Shown here: piece after piece, positions 1-9,353 of the stretch
Position numbering within the stretch: position 1 is the stretch's first letter
How the letters are laid out: every line of letters begins with the position of its first letter
Assembly: GCF_018603515.1 (NCBI RefSeq)
Contig: NZ_JACATN010000003.1
Span: 124,001-188,000 of the forward strand
Length of the DNA stretch: 64,000 nucleotides
From: Zobellia barbeyronii
GTDB lineage: Bacteria; Bacteroidota; Bacteroidia; Flavobacteriales; Flavobacteriaceae
Reading direction: 5' to 3'
The notes under the pieces: model-generated
What the model was told of the DNA's origin: nothing
The model's database searches: none
The model's input: the letters and a program-made list of their open reading frames with translations, nothing else
Position numbers and translations under genes: made by a program

Positions 1-2
1 CT

Positions 3-902
3 CGTGACCTTATTGCTGTTGCAAACGCCAAGGAGTATCAGAATCTATTTTTATCGCCTAATCAGGATATACTATTCGCTCGTGCCTATAGTGGACTTTA
101 TTATGATTTTGGGACTGATGCCAACTCATTATGGAACCAGACCCAAGCGCCAAGTGGTTATGGAGGTTGGGCGCTATCTTCACCTACGCATAATTTTGCC
201 CTATTGTTTAACATGGCCGATGGAAGCAGTACGGACGAAGCTGGTTATGACCCTGCTAACCCTAATGCTAATCGTGAGATGCGTTTTTATGCCGATTTAT
301 TTTACCAAGGTTCAGACTTTAGAGGGAGAACGGTTGATTACGCTTTGGCGGATAATCCAAGTGTGGCTACGCCACATGGTTTAGATTCCCCAGAAGGTCT
401 GGGCAATACGGGACATTCTTCAAAAACGGGTTATAATATTAGAAAATTTCAAGATGAAAGTGTCGGCATGACCGACATTTCTCCTAGTCGTCCTTTTATA
501 CTTTATCGTTTGGCTGAGATTTATTTGAATTATGCCGAAGCTCAGTATGAATTAGGTCAAGAAGGAACTGCTCGTGAGTTTGCAAGCAAAGTAGCTACGA
601 GAGGCTTACAACCTGCAATTACTGCCTCAGGTACCGATTTACTTGAAGCTATCAAAAGAGAAAGAAGAATAGAGTTGGCTTTTGAAGGTCATAATTTCTT
701 TGATGAAAGACGATGGATGAACGAAGACCACCTTGGTTTTGATATTAAAGGTCTTAAATGGACGAAAGCCACAGATGGTAACTTGACCAATGAAGAATAC
801 ACCGTAGTTGAAAGACCATGGTTTGAAAGACAATATTACCTACCAATACCACAGTCCGAAGTTGAAAAAGCGCCTTCAATGGTACAAAATACTGGTTACT
901 AA
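3..902 (+). CDS. SusD/RagB-like outer-membrane lipoprotein, 3'-terminal part
   Basis: This is the C-terminal ~299 residues of a SusD-family glycan-binding lipoprotein; the 5' end lies outside the window. The frame is open from base 3 to a TAA at 900-902, so the apparent internal ATG at 204 is not the real start. The recognisable SusD tail is present: a segment RPFILYRLAEIYLNYAEAQ, a following ERRIELAFEGHNFFDERRW region, and the terminal YYLPIPQSEVEKAP block. SusD proteins sit on the cell surface as the lid of a SusC TonB-dependent transporter, so a susC gene is expected just upstream. It is on the plus strand, convergent with the sulfatase operon, and is followed by a strong terminator, so it belongs to a different transcription unit from the agarase cluster. 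Confidence 0.93.
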   Translation, partial: RDLIAVANAKEYQNLFLSPNQDILFARAYSGLYYDFGTDANSLWNQTQAPSGYGGWALSSPTHNFALLFNMADGSSTDEAGYDPANPNANREMRFYADLFYQGSDFRGRTVDYALADNPSVATPHGLDSPEGLGNTGHSSKTGYNIRKFQDESVGMTDISPSRPFILYRLAEIYLNYAEAQYELGQEGTAREFASKVATRGLQPAITASGTDLLEAIKRERRIELAFEGHNFFDERRWMNEDHLGFDIKGLKWTKATDGNLTNEEYTVVERPWFERQYYLPIPQSEVEKAPSMVQNTGY

Positions 903-961
903 ATAATTGGTTAAGAGTAGAGAATACTATATATAAAGTTGTTTGTTGAGTTAGTTTGTTA

Positions 962-992
962 CCAGAGAGTCTAGTTACTCTCTGGTTTTTTT
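962..992 (+). terminator. Rho-independent terminator after the SusD fragment
   Basis: Perfect 9-bp arms CCAGAGAGT (962-970) and ACTCTCTGG (977-985) are followed by seven T residues. It lies 60 bp after the SusD stop codon. Confidence 0.88.
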
Positions 993-1028
993 ATATCCAA
1001 AGTATAATTTTCATGAATCAACAAAAAC

Positions 1029-1070
1029 AAAAAGAGGAACAACCCGTTTTTGCCGGTTGTTCCTCTTTTT
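1029..1070 (-). terminator. Terminator for the sulfatase operon (bidirectional hairpin)
   Basis: A 16-bp arm at 1029-1044 (AAAAAGAGGAACAACC) pairs with its complement at 1055-1070. A run of A on one side and T on the other lets it work both ways. It lies just downstream of the minus-strand sulfatase stop at 1094 and separates the two convergent units. Confidence 0.88.
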
Positions 1071-1093
1071 AATAACAATGAACTCAGAAGAGC

Positions 1094-2935
1094 TTATCTC
1101 GTTCGCTCTAATATAGGAGTAGCATCAACCTTTCTTACATACATATAAAAAGCGCCAAAACGAACGTCATCCTCACCAATAAAATCGGCATACAATCGCT
1201 TACGACCTTTCACCAAATACGTATTAAAAGGAACGTTGTCAGCTTTCATATCTACAGGCATATCTAAATGCAGTGCATCTATATCTATGCTTGCTTGTTT
1301 AATAGGAAGCACTACTCCTTCAGGCTGGGGAACATACCATTTTTCACGCTTACCTAATTCTGGAGTTGTATCATCAAAACCTAGATTAGATTCTTTTGGC
1401 CATCTTCTCAATTCAACTTCATAATAACCATCTTGCTGCACATCGATCATATAAAATCCATTAGCAAAGGCAGGCTTTTTACCAGATTCAGGACTACGAA
1501 TATAAGATTGGTTCCAAGCTAAAGGCTCTGAACTATGTAAATCATGAACGGTAATAGTTGTTTCCGATATTCCCGGTTCGCCAATTTTATAGGCTTCATA
1601 ATGTGAAAAATCTCGTGAAATATAAGTCCACCATTTTTCATAGGCATCACGCATATCCTTAACTTTTTCCGCGTTTTTTGATGCAACATCTTTTTCTTGA
1701 CCTGGGTCTTTTTTAATGTTGTATAATTCTTTGCCGTCTATTAGTCTCCAATCATCATCCATAACAGCACTCATGTGCCATTTTATGGGCTGCTGTAAAC
1801 GGTTGTTGTCTACCACACAATAACGGTGCGGAATAGTTTGTGTCTCATTTTCTAATACCGGTGCTAAGCTATTGCCATCATAACCAAGACTCGGAACACT
1901 TCCTAAATCACACAGATCTATTAATGTTGGTAGTATATCAAAATTCATGGCCAATTGATCTATAGAACGACCTCCTGTTAACTTACCATCTTTCCAACGC
2001 ATGAAGAAAGGTACGCGATGTCCTCCTTCGTACTGCGAGCCCTTATGACCTCTCATTCCTGCATTAAAACCTTCTACTTTACCCTTTACTTCCCTATGAC
2101 CTGTAGACGTACCGTTATCGGTCATGAAAATTAATATGGTATTGTCTTTCAGACCCAACTCATCTAGTTTTTTGTCTAGAAGAGCCATATTATCATCAAT
2201 ATTGGTAATCATACCATAATAGGCCTTTTGAGTATCGTTGATCGAACTTTCGTTCTTGTACATATCGTAATACTTCTCAGGTACGTTCATAGGACCGTGA
2301 GGTGCATTCAATGAGATATAGACGAAAAAAGGATTGTCTTTTTTTCGTTCCATAAAGTCCATTGCCTCAGAGAAAAAGACGTCTGTACAATACCCCTCAA
2401 ATTTTTCCGGAGTACCATTACGCCAGTACGTATCATCAAAATAATCGTTCTGCCAGTAATCCGGTGTTTGGCCTACACCACCACCACCGTGCACTACGGT
2501 TTCTTGAAAACCTCTATCCTCAGGACGATATGGGAAAGCATCACCTAAATGCCATTTTCCATACATTCCCGTAACGTATCCGTTCTCCTCAAATACTTGA
2601 GGCATCAACACAAACTTATCCCTAAGAAGACTTGCTCCTCCAATAGTATGCCAGACCCCTGCACGGTTTCCATCTGCTCCTGTAAGTAACCCTGATCGAC
2701 TAGGAGCACAAGTTGTACCACTGTGAAAGTTCGTAAAGTGAACTCCCTCATTGTACATTTTGTCCATTGATGGTGTTTTTATGACTTTATTGCCGTGAGC
2801 GGCAACATCTCCATATCCTTGATCATCTGTCAAAATAATAATAACATTGGGCTTTTCATTTTGAGCAGCCACTACCGTACCCAAAAGGCTACAGCCCAGT
2901 ATCAATCCGTATGATACCTTCTTAAGTATTCCCAT
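1094..2935 (-). CDS. S1-family formylglycine sulfatase, CAPSR type
   Basis: Exported type I sulfatase of 613 residues. The signal peptide is residues 1-24 (KK, hydrophobic core, VAAQ cleavage). Metal-binding Asp37-Asp38 lie in ILTDDQGYGD. The active-site core is C76-A-P-S-R80, where Cys76 would be oxidised to formylglycine by an anaerobic-type maturase (anSME) encoded elsewhere. A GKWHLG motif near residue 128 and the later FMTDNG metal site are also present. The C-terminal ~150 residues form the extra domain seen in long S1 sulfatases. It is the last gene of a three-sulfatase run; its ATG is 3 bp after the preceding stop, so they are cotranscribed. The substrate is inferred to be a sulfated galactan from the neighbouring agarase; the S1 subfamily cannot be assigned by eye. 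Confidence 0.93.
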   Translation of the reverse strand: MGILKKVSYGLILGCSLLGTVVAAQNEKPNVIIILTDDQGYGDVAAHGNKVIKTPSMDKMYNEGVHFTNFHSGTTCAPSRSGLLTGADGNRAGVWHTIGGASLLRDKFVLMPQVFEENGYVTGMYGKWHLGDAFPYRPEDRGFQETVVHGGGGVGQTPDYWQNDYFDDTYWRNGTPEKFEGYCTDVFFSEAMDFMERKKDNPFFVYISLNAPHGPMNVPEKYYDMYKNESSINDTQKAYYGMITNIDDNMALLDKKLDELGLKDNTILIFMTDNGTSTGHREVKGKVEGFNAGMRGHKGSQYEGGHRVPFFMRWKDGKLTGGRSIDQLAMNFDILPTLIDLCDLGSVPSLGYDGNSLAPVLENETQTIPHRYCVVDNNRLQQPIKWHMSAVMDDDWRLIDGKELYNIKKDPGQEKDVASKNAEKVKDMRDAYEKWWTYISRDFSHYEAYKIGEPGISETTITVHDLHSSEPLAWNQSYIRSPESGKKPAFANGFYMIDVQQDGYYEVELRRWPKESNLGFDDTTPELGKREKWYVPQPEGVVLPIKQASIDIDALHLDMPVDMKADNVPFNTYLVKGRKRLYADFIGEDDVRFGAFYMYVRKVDATPILERTR

Positions 2936-2938
2936 TTT

Positions 2939-4546
2939 CTAGTTTTTATGAATGTTCTTGTTTTTTTTCTTGTTCCCCTCTTTCTCAAGCAACTGACTAT
3001 AGGTGAGTTGACGATACTGTTTCTTCTTGCTCTCCGGAGCGTTTCTATCAAATAAAACAGCGTATTTTCCGTAATCATTGGCTTTCATTCCATCTTTCAC
3101 CAAAACCTTATATCGTTCATCATAAAGTTTCCTCATATTTTTCAGTTGCGCCTTATAACTCTCATCTTTTGCTAGGTTATGCATTTCAAGTTTATCTTCT
3201 GATATATGAAATAATTCTTCTGTAGGCTGCATACGCTCATCTGTATATTGCCAGTAGATATATTTATAATCTTCAGTAACCACGGATAATGCCTGAATTT
3301 CATCATTACCCCACATATTGGTCAATGCCACATGGTCTCTTTTAATACCTGATTCTTTTTCTATTAAAGGCATTAGATTTTCCCCATCCATATTTTTAGG
3401 AACGTCAAGACCGGCATAAGTTAGGATAGTTGGAGCCATATCTATATTGGCTGTTATAGTCTTCCGTTTTACACCCTGTTGGTTTTTAGGTGCTCGTGGG
3501 TCGTAAATAATAAATGGCGATCTGGAAGCTTCCTCATACGGAAGTACTTTCCCGCCAAGATTATGGGCTCCGCAGCTATAGCCATTATCTCCTGTAAAAA
3601 TAATGATGGTGTTCTTATCCATTCCTTGTTCCACTAAAGATTCGCGAATCATTCCAATGGCATAATCCACACCATGAATCAACTGATTGTATGCTCTAAT
3701 TGCCTCTTGATAGGATGCTTCCGATTCTCTCCAAAAATCATATGAATTATACTGACGGCCAGATTTTGCCTGAGGTGACAAATGTTTAGCATTTTCTGCC
3801 CCGTAATTATCGGGCTTTTTGTACGTCTGCCCAGCATACACATCATCAAAGAAAGGGTCTGGTGTAAAAGGTAAATGAGGAGCCTTAAAACTGATGGACA
3901 TACAGAACGGTTTTCCTGAACTTTTTGCTTCTTTTATAAAATCTCCTGCCCAAGCACCATATGCTCGTGTACTATGTGGATATTCTTTTGCGTACTCCGC
4001 AATAGTTGGATTTTTTGCCGTCTCATAGATGGTCTGTCCAGGTCCTCCCCCCCATTTATCAAAATAGCCTACTGGCAACCCATCTTCAATTTTTTCTGAT
4101 GCTTCTCCCTCTAGAACAAAACCTACTTTACCCGCAAAACCTGTATAATAACCAGCGTTTTGCAATAGTACTGGATACGTGTTTTCGAACTTTTCTACGG
4201 CAAGATCGCCGTGCATGAAGTTACATCCTGTTTTATATTCATACATCCCCGTTAAAATGTTGGCCCTACTAGCCATACAGATAGAAGTGGTGTTATAGTG
4301 ATTAAGAAAGAGAACACCATCCTTTGCCAGTTGATCCATATTTGGCGTTTTCACTTGGTCGTTTCCATAACATCCCGTGGCTACACTAGTCTGATCATCG
4401 GAAAGTAGAAATATAATGTTTGGACGATCTGTCTTTGCAGTTGATTTCTCATTCTCCTGAGCCATTAATAATGGCCCAGTAACTAAAAAAGCAAACAGCA
4501 TAAATTGGTATACACCTGCTTTACAGATAAGTTTTAAATTAAGCAT
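2939..4546 (-). CDS. S1-family formylglycine sulfatase, CMASR type
   Basis: Secreted sulfatase of 535 residues. A hydrophobic signal segment covers roughly residues 12-30 and ends near LLMAQ. The metal site is LLSDDQ. The active-site core is CMASR within TTSICMASRANILTG, an Ala-for-Pro variant of the usual CxPSR core; Cys is the formylglycine precursor. The motifs TGDNGYSCGAHNLGGK and the Lys-rich C-terminus (NKKKNKN) are visible. ATG at 4546 gives the signal peptide directly. It lies between two other sulfatases on the same strand with gaps of 3 and 31 bp, so it is an internal operon gene. Different sulfate positions on agar or porphyran are the likely division of labour, which is an inference from context. 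Confidence 0.92.
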   Translation of the reverse strand: MLNLKLICKAGVYQFMLFAFLVTGPLLMAQENEKSTAKTDRPNIIFLLSDDQTSVATGCYGNDQVKTPNMDQLAKDGVLFLNHYNTTSICMASRANILTGMYEYKTGCNFMHGDLAVEKFENTYPVLLQNAGYYTGFAGKVGFVLEGEASEKIEDGLPVGYFDKWGGGPGQTIYETAKNPTIAEYAKEYPHSTRAYGAWAGDFIKEAKSSGKPFCMSISFKAPHLPFTPDPFFDDVYAGQTYKKPDNYGAENAKHLSPQAKSGRQYNSYDFWRESEASYQEAIRAYNQLIHGVDYAIGMIRESLVEQGMDKNTIIIFTGDNGYSCGAHNLGGKVLPYEEASRSPFIIYDPRAPKNQQGVKRKTITANIDMAPTILTYAGLDVPKNMDGENLMPLIEKESGIKRDHVALTNMWGNDEIQALSVVTEDYKYIYWQYTDERMQPTEELFHISEDKLEMHNLAKDESYKAQLKNMRKLYDERYKVLVKDGMKANDYGKYAVLFDRNAPESKKKQYRQLTYSQLLEKEGNKKKNKNIHKN

Positions 4547-4577
4547 TTTGTTTTGTTTTAAAAGGATGAATCAATTC

Positions 4578-6446
4578 CTAGTTTGTTTGTGCACTTAAAA
4601 ATTGGGTACGGCTCAATACTTCTGATTTTTCGCCCATAAAATCTGGGTTAATTCTATCCTGATCAATAGTGAATTTGTATCCGTAAGCATGCGAATTTAA
4701 AAGCACAACGGAGTTCAAAATCAATAATGCTTCAGTTTCATATTTGGCGGAATACAAAGCTTCCAACATAACCGGAGCTGGGTCTGCTACTTTGGTAAGC
4801 CCTAAAAATTCTGCAGCTCTTACCCTATTGATTCCCTGCACATCATTCTGTGCTATTTTTTTGATTGCCGGAGTTAACGCTTTTACCTCATCACCAAAAC
4901 TACTGCATACAATTAGTGCCCAGTAACGCTGCCATGGATCCGAAGATCGCAATAACTCTTTTAATTGTGCTTGTACAGCAGTAGCATCTTCCAACATTAA
5001 GTTGGCCGTGGTTATATAATCTTGAATATCACCTTTGTGATTTCTTCCAAACTTTACAGGGTTATCAAATGCATTTTCTACCAAATAAAATTCGGGGTAG
5101 AAAGAAAGGTCAGGCATACCACTAATCCAATCATTTAAAAGACCGCGCATCTCTTTTAGGGTAGTTCCAAACTTAGAGTCAATGGCCAAATTTGTAGTTT
5201 CATACGGGTCATTTTCCACATCAAACAACATTTCCGGTGCACGAGATTTGAAAAAAGCGGACTGTACTTCATTCAACTTACCTTCTTCGTACATTTCCTC
5301 CCATTCTCCGTAGGCAGCCTGTTTGTAACGATATTCATTCATCAACCCATCAAAATTGAAAGGATTAAAATTTCTAATGTACTTGTACTTTCCTTTACGT
5401 ACGGAACGCACCATATCATACTTTTCATCAAAGCGATCAGCATAACCATAGGTTACATTTTCTTCATTTAACTTCTCCGCATCAACTCCTTTACCCAAAA
5501 AGGATTTTCCGTCTATTTGCTCAGGTATTTCTATTCCAGCCAAGTTCAATACTGTTGGGGCCAAATCTATAAAACTAACAAAGCGATCTGTTTGACTTTC
5601 TCTCTTTAGATCCACCATATCTCTGTAATTCTCAGGAATCCTAACAACCATAGGCACATGAAGTCCTGTTTCATACAAATATCCTTTACTCCCCGGCAAT
5701 ACACCTCCATGATCTCCGTAATAGAAAATAAATGTGTTTTCTAACTGACCATCTGCTTCAAGTGCTTTTACGACCTCACCCAATTGACCATCCATTTCCG
5801 CAATTTTATCACGGTAACGGGCATTTGTATAACGAAAGAGCTTTGTGTTTGGGTGGGTAGGTTGCACCGTATAGTCGTCTACATTTGCTGCTGTAGGTGC
5901 ATCTTCTATATCACTTTCCGGAAAATGAACTCGAGATTCATGCGTAGTTCCTATATTATGTACATAGAAAAAAGGTTGATTGTCCTTGCGGTTTTTCCAA
6001 GTTCCTTTTGACGAGGATTCGTCCCAAACATTATCGCTTTTAATAAAATTATAATCCTCTTTACTATTATTAACCGTGTAATAACCAGCTTCTCGTAAAT
6101 ATGCTGGAAACATTTGTAAAGAGTCTGGCATAGGCACTAGTTTTGAACGCCTATGAAACTGAGAACCTGTTCGTGGTGCATAGCAGCCAGATATAATGGT
6201 TGATCGCGCCACGCTACAAACTGGCGCATTGGAAAATGCTCTATTGAATTGTACCCCTTCTTTTGCCAAAGCTTCAATATTTGGCGTTTCAATCCCATTT
6301 TTATCAAATAGTTGTAGGTAGTGCTTTGAGTTGTCTTCCGAAACAATCCAAACAATATTTGGAGGAGAATGATTTACTTTATTTTGTCCTTTACAGGATA
6401 AACTCAACATCAGGATGAATACAGCAACTAGGGATTTGAATTCCAT
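4578..6446 (-). CDS. S1-family sulfatase lipoprotein, CSVAR type, with C-terminal HEAT-like segment
   Basis: Sulfatase of 622 residues starting at ATG 6446, chosen because it begins a lipoprotein signal (MEFKSLVAVFILMLSLSC) with lipid-anchored Cys18; an in-frame TTG at 6500 would place 18 extra residues before it. The active-site core is C77-S-V-A-R81 in APVCSVARSTIISGCYAP. The usual metal-binding DD is replaced by SED (Glu37-Asp38). After the alkaline-phosphatase-like domain (to about residue 480) comes a helical region with SSDPWQRYWAL and RVRAAEFLG, which resemble HEAT-like repeats. It is the first gene of the sulfatase operon. The CSVAR core is typical of a separate S1 subfamily group seen in marine Bacteroidota and Planctomycetes, as I recall it. 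Confidence 0.9.
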   Translation of the reverse strand: MEFKSLVAVFILMLSLSCKGQNKVNHSPPNIVWIVSEDNSKHYLQLFDKNGIETPNIEALAKEGVQFNRAFSNAPVCSVARSTIISGCYAPRTGSQFHRRSKLVPMPDSLQMFPAYLREAGYYTVNNSKEDYNFIKSDNVWDESSSKGTWKNRKDNQPFFYVHNIGTTHESRVHFPESDIEDAPTAANVDDYTVQPTHPNTKLFRYTNARYRDKIAEMDGQLGEVVKALEADGQLENTFIFYYGDHGGVLPGSKGYLYETGLHVPMVVRIPENYRDMVDLKRESQTDRFVSFIDLAPTVLNLAGIEIPEQIDGKSFLGKGVDAEKLNEENVTYGYADRFDEKYDMVRSVRKGKYKYIRNFNPFNFDGLMNEYRYKQAAYGEWEEMYEEGKLNEVQSAFFKSRAPEMLFDVENDPYETTNLAIDSKFGTTLKEMRGLLNDWISGMPDLSFYPEFYLVENAFDNPVKFGRNHKGDIQDYITTANLMLEDATAVQAQLKELLRSSDPWQRYWALIVCSSFGDEVKALTPAIKKIAQNDVQGINRVRAAEFLGLTKVADPAPVMLEALYSAKYETEALLILNSVVLLNSHAYGYKFTIDQDRINPDFMGEKSEVLSRTQFLSAQTN

Positions 6447-6756
6447 AAAACATAAGTTATTTTGAAGTTTGAACCAAATTAGAAAGTTCATTTGGTTCAA
6501 GCTTCAAAAGTGTAATATATCTTTTGAATTCTTTGCAACTATGGGCTTAAATTGTAGAACAAAAGTCTTTTGTATAGAAGTTGTTGCGTTTTTAGAGCCT
6601 ATTTCTTTTCTTAAAACGAATAGTTTCAAAAAAAATTAATTGGGCAAATAATAGTGGAATAGAAAACTTGAAGTGCACGTTTTCTCCTTCCTCCCTTAAC
6701 TATTGAAAAGTAAAGTCTCTTTTAAAAAGTTTAAGGCATAAAAATTAGACTAAAAC
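6447..6756. other. Intergenic region upstream of the sulfatase operon
   Basis: A/T-rich 310 bp between the sulfatase start (minus strand) and the cbpM stop (minus strand). It should contain the sulfatase promoter. I see no gene, no strong hairpin, and no obvious repeat in it. Confidence 0.5.
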
Positions 6757-7047
6757 CTACTCATACAAACTCAGTTTATTTTTGAGCCTTCTCATCTCCT
6801 CATTTGCTTCTTCTATACGCTCCAACAGACGAGTAATGACCTCAACACCTTCTAAATTGATATTTAAATCTGTGTGTAACCTCAGTGCTTTTTCGGCCAT
6901 AGGAAGTTCTTCCATAGGTATATATGAACTATCACTACGTTCTATGATGCTCACAAGGCCAAATTCGTTCAACTGATTTATAACCGTTGTAGAAATACTA
7001 TGGCCAATACAAAATTCGGTTACCGATACATATTCTTGTTGTTGCAT
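6757..7047 (-). CDS. cbpM: CbpM-type chaperone modulator
   Basis: A 96-residue MerR-like HTH protein of the CbpM family, which binds the J-domain of CbpA and restrains its co-chaperone activity. The sequence has the N-terminal winged-helix part (VSVTEFCIGHSISTTVINQLNEFG), the middle region MEELPMAEKALRLHTDLNINLEG, and a C-terminal coiled coil with RLLERIEEANEEMRRLKNKL. It follows the cbpA stop by 4 bp on the same strand, the usual cbpA-cbpM order, so it is translationally linked to its partner. Its length is normal for the family. Confidence 0.86.
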   Translation of the reverse strand: MQQQEYVSVTEFCIGHSISTTVINQLNEFGLVSIIERSDSSYIPMEELPMAEKALRLHTDLNINLEGVEVITRLLERIEEANEEMRRLKNKLSLYE

Positions 7048-7051
7048 AATC

Positions 7052-7951
7052 TTAGTTTTTAAGGGATGCTAATTGTTTGAATAGTTCTTTCTCTTTATCG
7101 GATAGATTGGTAGGGGTTTGAACGTTATAAGTGATGTAAAGGTCTCCGAACTGGCCTTCCTTTTTATAAATAGGAAACCCTTTACCTTTTAATTTCACCT
7201 TGGTACCACTTTGGGTTTCTGGTTTAACTTTAAGTTTTGCTTTACCATCAAACGTATCAACGGTAATTTCACCTCCTAAAACTGCAGTGTACAAATCAAC
7301 GTCAACATCCTTATATAAGTTATTTCCGTCTCTTTTAAATGGCGTGTTATTATCAATTATAAATTTTAAAAATAAGTCGCCTTTTGGACCATTATTTCTA
7401 CCTGGCCCACCATGACCTGGTATTTTTATAGTCTGCCCATTTTCAATCCCTGCCGGTATGGTAAGTCTAATATTCTTGCCATTAACGGTTAAGGTTTGTT
7501 TTTGGGTCGTAAAGGCATCGCGCAAGTTTAAGCGTAACTGCGCATTAAGGTCTTGCCCTCTAAACCTGGTCTGCTGCCCTCCTCGTTGCGAGAAACCGCC
7601 GCCTCCACCGCCGCCAAACATAGATTCAAAGAAATCGGAAAAATCACCACCTCCAAAATCTTGACCGTATTGTTGACCGCCACCTCGTGCGCCTTGTTGT
7701 GCTTTTGCTTTCTCAAATTGCTCGGCATGCATCCAGTCTTTTCCGTACTGGTCGTATTTTTTTCGATTTTCTACATTACCTAAAACCTCATTGGCTTCAT
7801 TTATCTCCTTAAATTTCTTCTCCGCAGTTGCATCGTTTGGGTTTACATCAGGATGATACTTTCGTGCCATTTTCCTGTATGCTTTTTTAATATCCTTTTC
7901 ACTAGCCTTTTTAGGCACGCCCAAAACCTTATAATAATCTACATAATCCAT
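7052..7951 (-). CDS. cbpA: DnaJ-class co-chaperone CbpA
   Basis: Co-chaperone of 299 residues that stimulates Hsp70 (DnaK). The N-terminal J domain (residues 1-70) contains the HPD tripeptide at 33-35. A Gly/Phe-rich linker follows (about 75-125, many GGG and a GGGFSQRGG run), then the two beta-barrel substrate-binding domains of CbpA-type proteins (about 130-299) with no zinc-finger cysteines, which separates it from DnaJ itself. ATG at 7951 gives a complete J domain. It forms an operon with cbpM. Its position between the sulfatase operon and the agarase is odd, because it has no known role in glycan use. Confidence 0.92.
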   Translation of the reverse strand: MDYVDYYKVLGVPKKASEKDIKKAYRKMARKYHPDVNPNDATAEKKFKEINEANEVLGNVENRKKYDQYGKDWMHAEQFEKAKAQQGARGGGQQYGQDFGGGDFSDFFESMFGGGGGGGFSQRGGQQTRFRGQDLNAQLRLNLRDAFTTQKQTLTVNGKNIRLTIPAGIENGQTIKIPGHGGPGRNNGPKGDLFLKFIIDNNTPFKRDGNNLYKDVDVDLYTAVLGGEITVDTFDGKAKLKVKPETQSGTKVKLKGKGFPIYKKEGQFGDLYITYNVQTPTNLSDKEKELFKQLASLKN

Positions 7952-8100
7952 CTTAGTGTCAATTTAAAGAGTGACGCTTATCACACCATGAAATTAACTA
8001 AAAATCCCCTCTAGGTCAAGCCTTTTGATGATTGTTTTTAAGAGAGAAAAATATAAATAAGAACACATGATTTTGGTCATTTATCAGAAAATAAAATATA

Positions 8101-8149
8101 AAAAAACCATAGGATTGTAGTTTAAAAAAGAGGAAACTACCTATGGTTT
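8101..8149 (-). terminator. Terminator downstream of the agarase
   Basis: Nested inverted repeat: outer arms AAACCATAG (8104-8112) and CTATGGTTT (8141-8149), inner arms GTAGTTT and AAACTAC. On the minus strand it is followed by a run of seven T. It is 60 bp after the agarase stop. Confidence 0.82.
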
Positions 8150-8210
8150 ATATATCCAAATCTATCAAAGACCCAATTATAACTGTTGTTAGAGCAAAAT
8201 AAGACACCTC

Positions 8211-9260
8211 TTACTTTGCAACCGGTTTATAAATTCTAATCCAATCTACTTTAAACGTGTTGTTATCTAAATTCTCTAACTCACCATCAGTTGGGGTAAC
8301 CGTTTGAGATTGTAAACCTGAGGCTGGTGTAGATCGCCATGTTTGATCTTCCGTATTGATAATAATATCCATTTCTTTACTTAGACCTGTTCGGGTATCT
8401 ACTTCTGTGTTTCCGGGGTCTGTTGTATTCGTAAAGTATTTTGGATCTATCATATCTTTTCCAGAAACGGTGCGCACTAATGCACCATCTATATAATACT
8501 CTAAGTGCCATGGGCTTTTCCAGTAAACACCGTAGGTATGAAAGTCTTGATTCCAAACCGTACCATCTTCAAACCAAGTCCCAGCATCTTTTGGTTGATA
8601 GTCCTGAAAAGGTTCCCTAATAAATACATGATGACTAATATGTATTTTTTTTGAAAAATAAGACTGTTCTTTCTGGGCACTTTCTGAATAGTCTGCCCCA
8701 TAAGCTTCTAGAATATCTATCTCCTGCGTATCATCTGCACTCAGCAGCCACACATCAGAAGCTAAAGTAGAGTTCATAACCTTTGCACGTGCTTCTATGT
8801 AAACAGGATAAACTACTCGCGTTTTTGATGTAATACAACCCATATTGATTTTCTCTGAACCAGGTTTGCGTGTAGCCCACATTTGCAACTGTCCATCTTT
8901 TACATGAGAACGTTCTCTTTTCCATTCCGTTAGGCCAGGTCCGCTCCATTGGTTATGATAAAAATCATCCCATTTTTCAAGGAATTGATCTCCTTTATTA
9001 TCCGCAGGAGCATCATACTCAAAATCATCGGAAATTTCCTGAAACTCCCATGTCATATCCGCCCCGGCATCTGCAGGTACGGGAATTTCTTTCCAGTCAA
9101 CTTCTTCTGATATTTCTGGAACAGGCTCGGGTTCTTTTACTTCTTCCTCTATTTTATTTTGCTCAACAGGTAATTCAGATGAATTATCAAATTTTGAACT
9201 GGTTCCACAACTATATGCTAAGGCGCAACAAAATGCCAATTTTAGCGGATTTAAGTTCAT
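8211..9260 (-). CDS. agaB: GH16 beta-agarase lipoprotein, AgaB-like
   Basis: Endo-acting beta-agarase (hydrolyses beta-1,4 bonds of agarose) of 349 residues. ATG at 9260 is chosen because it starts a lipoprotein signal (MNLNPLKLAFCCALAYSC); the longer TTG frame to 9338 would read through a terminator hairpin. After an acidic linker rich in Glu/Pro (about 25-60) comes the GH16 jelly roll. The catalytic motif is E180-I-D-I-L-E185, nucleophile Glu180 and acid/base Glu185, with Asp182 between. Long stretches such as MGCITSKTRVVYPVYIEARA and VWLLSADDTQEIDILEAYGA match Zobellia galactanivorans AgaB as I remember it. It is the last gene of the susC-susD-binding-protein run, separated by a possible attenuator. 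Confidence 0.93.
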   Translation of the reverse strand: MNLNPLKLAFCCALAYSCGTSSKFDNSSELPVEQNKIEEEVKEPEPVPEISEEVDWKEIPVPADAGADMTWEFQEISDDFEYDAPADNKGDQFLEKWDDFYHNQWSGPGLTEWKRERSHVKDGQLQMWATRKPGSEKINMGCITSKTRVVYPVYIEARAKVMNSTLASDVWLLSADDTQEIDILEAYGADYSESAQKEQSYFSKKIHISHHVFIREPFQDYQPKDAGTWFEDGTVWNQDFHTYGVYWKSPWHLEYYIDGALVRTVSGKDMIDPKYFTNTTDPGNTEVDTRTGLSKEMDIIINTEDQTWRSTPASGLQSQTVTPTDGELENLDNNTFKVDWIRIYKPVAK

Positions 9261-9295
9261 GTTTTTAAATGTTTTATATCTATAAATTAATTTTA

Positions 9296-9326
9296 ATAAA
9301 AAGGGAGAATCTCTCAATTCTCCCTT
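9296..9326 (-). terminator. Hairpin between binding protein and agarase (terminator or attenuator)
   Basis: Perfect 10-bp arms AAGGGAGAAT (9301-9310) and ATTCTCCCTT (9317-9326), followed on the minus strand by five T. It sits 28 bp past the stop of the surface glycan-binding gene and 41 bp before the agarase start, so it may cap or tune readthrough into the agarase. Confidence 0.72.
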
Positions 9327-9353
9327 CAACTCAAACAAACAACATTGTGGGGA

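Noticed and set aside
4-384. 126-residue open frame at the left edge
   Set aside because: It overlaps the SusD reading frame, which continues to the window edge with clear family similarity; the other frame shows no family features.
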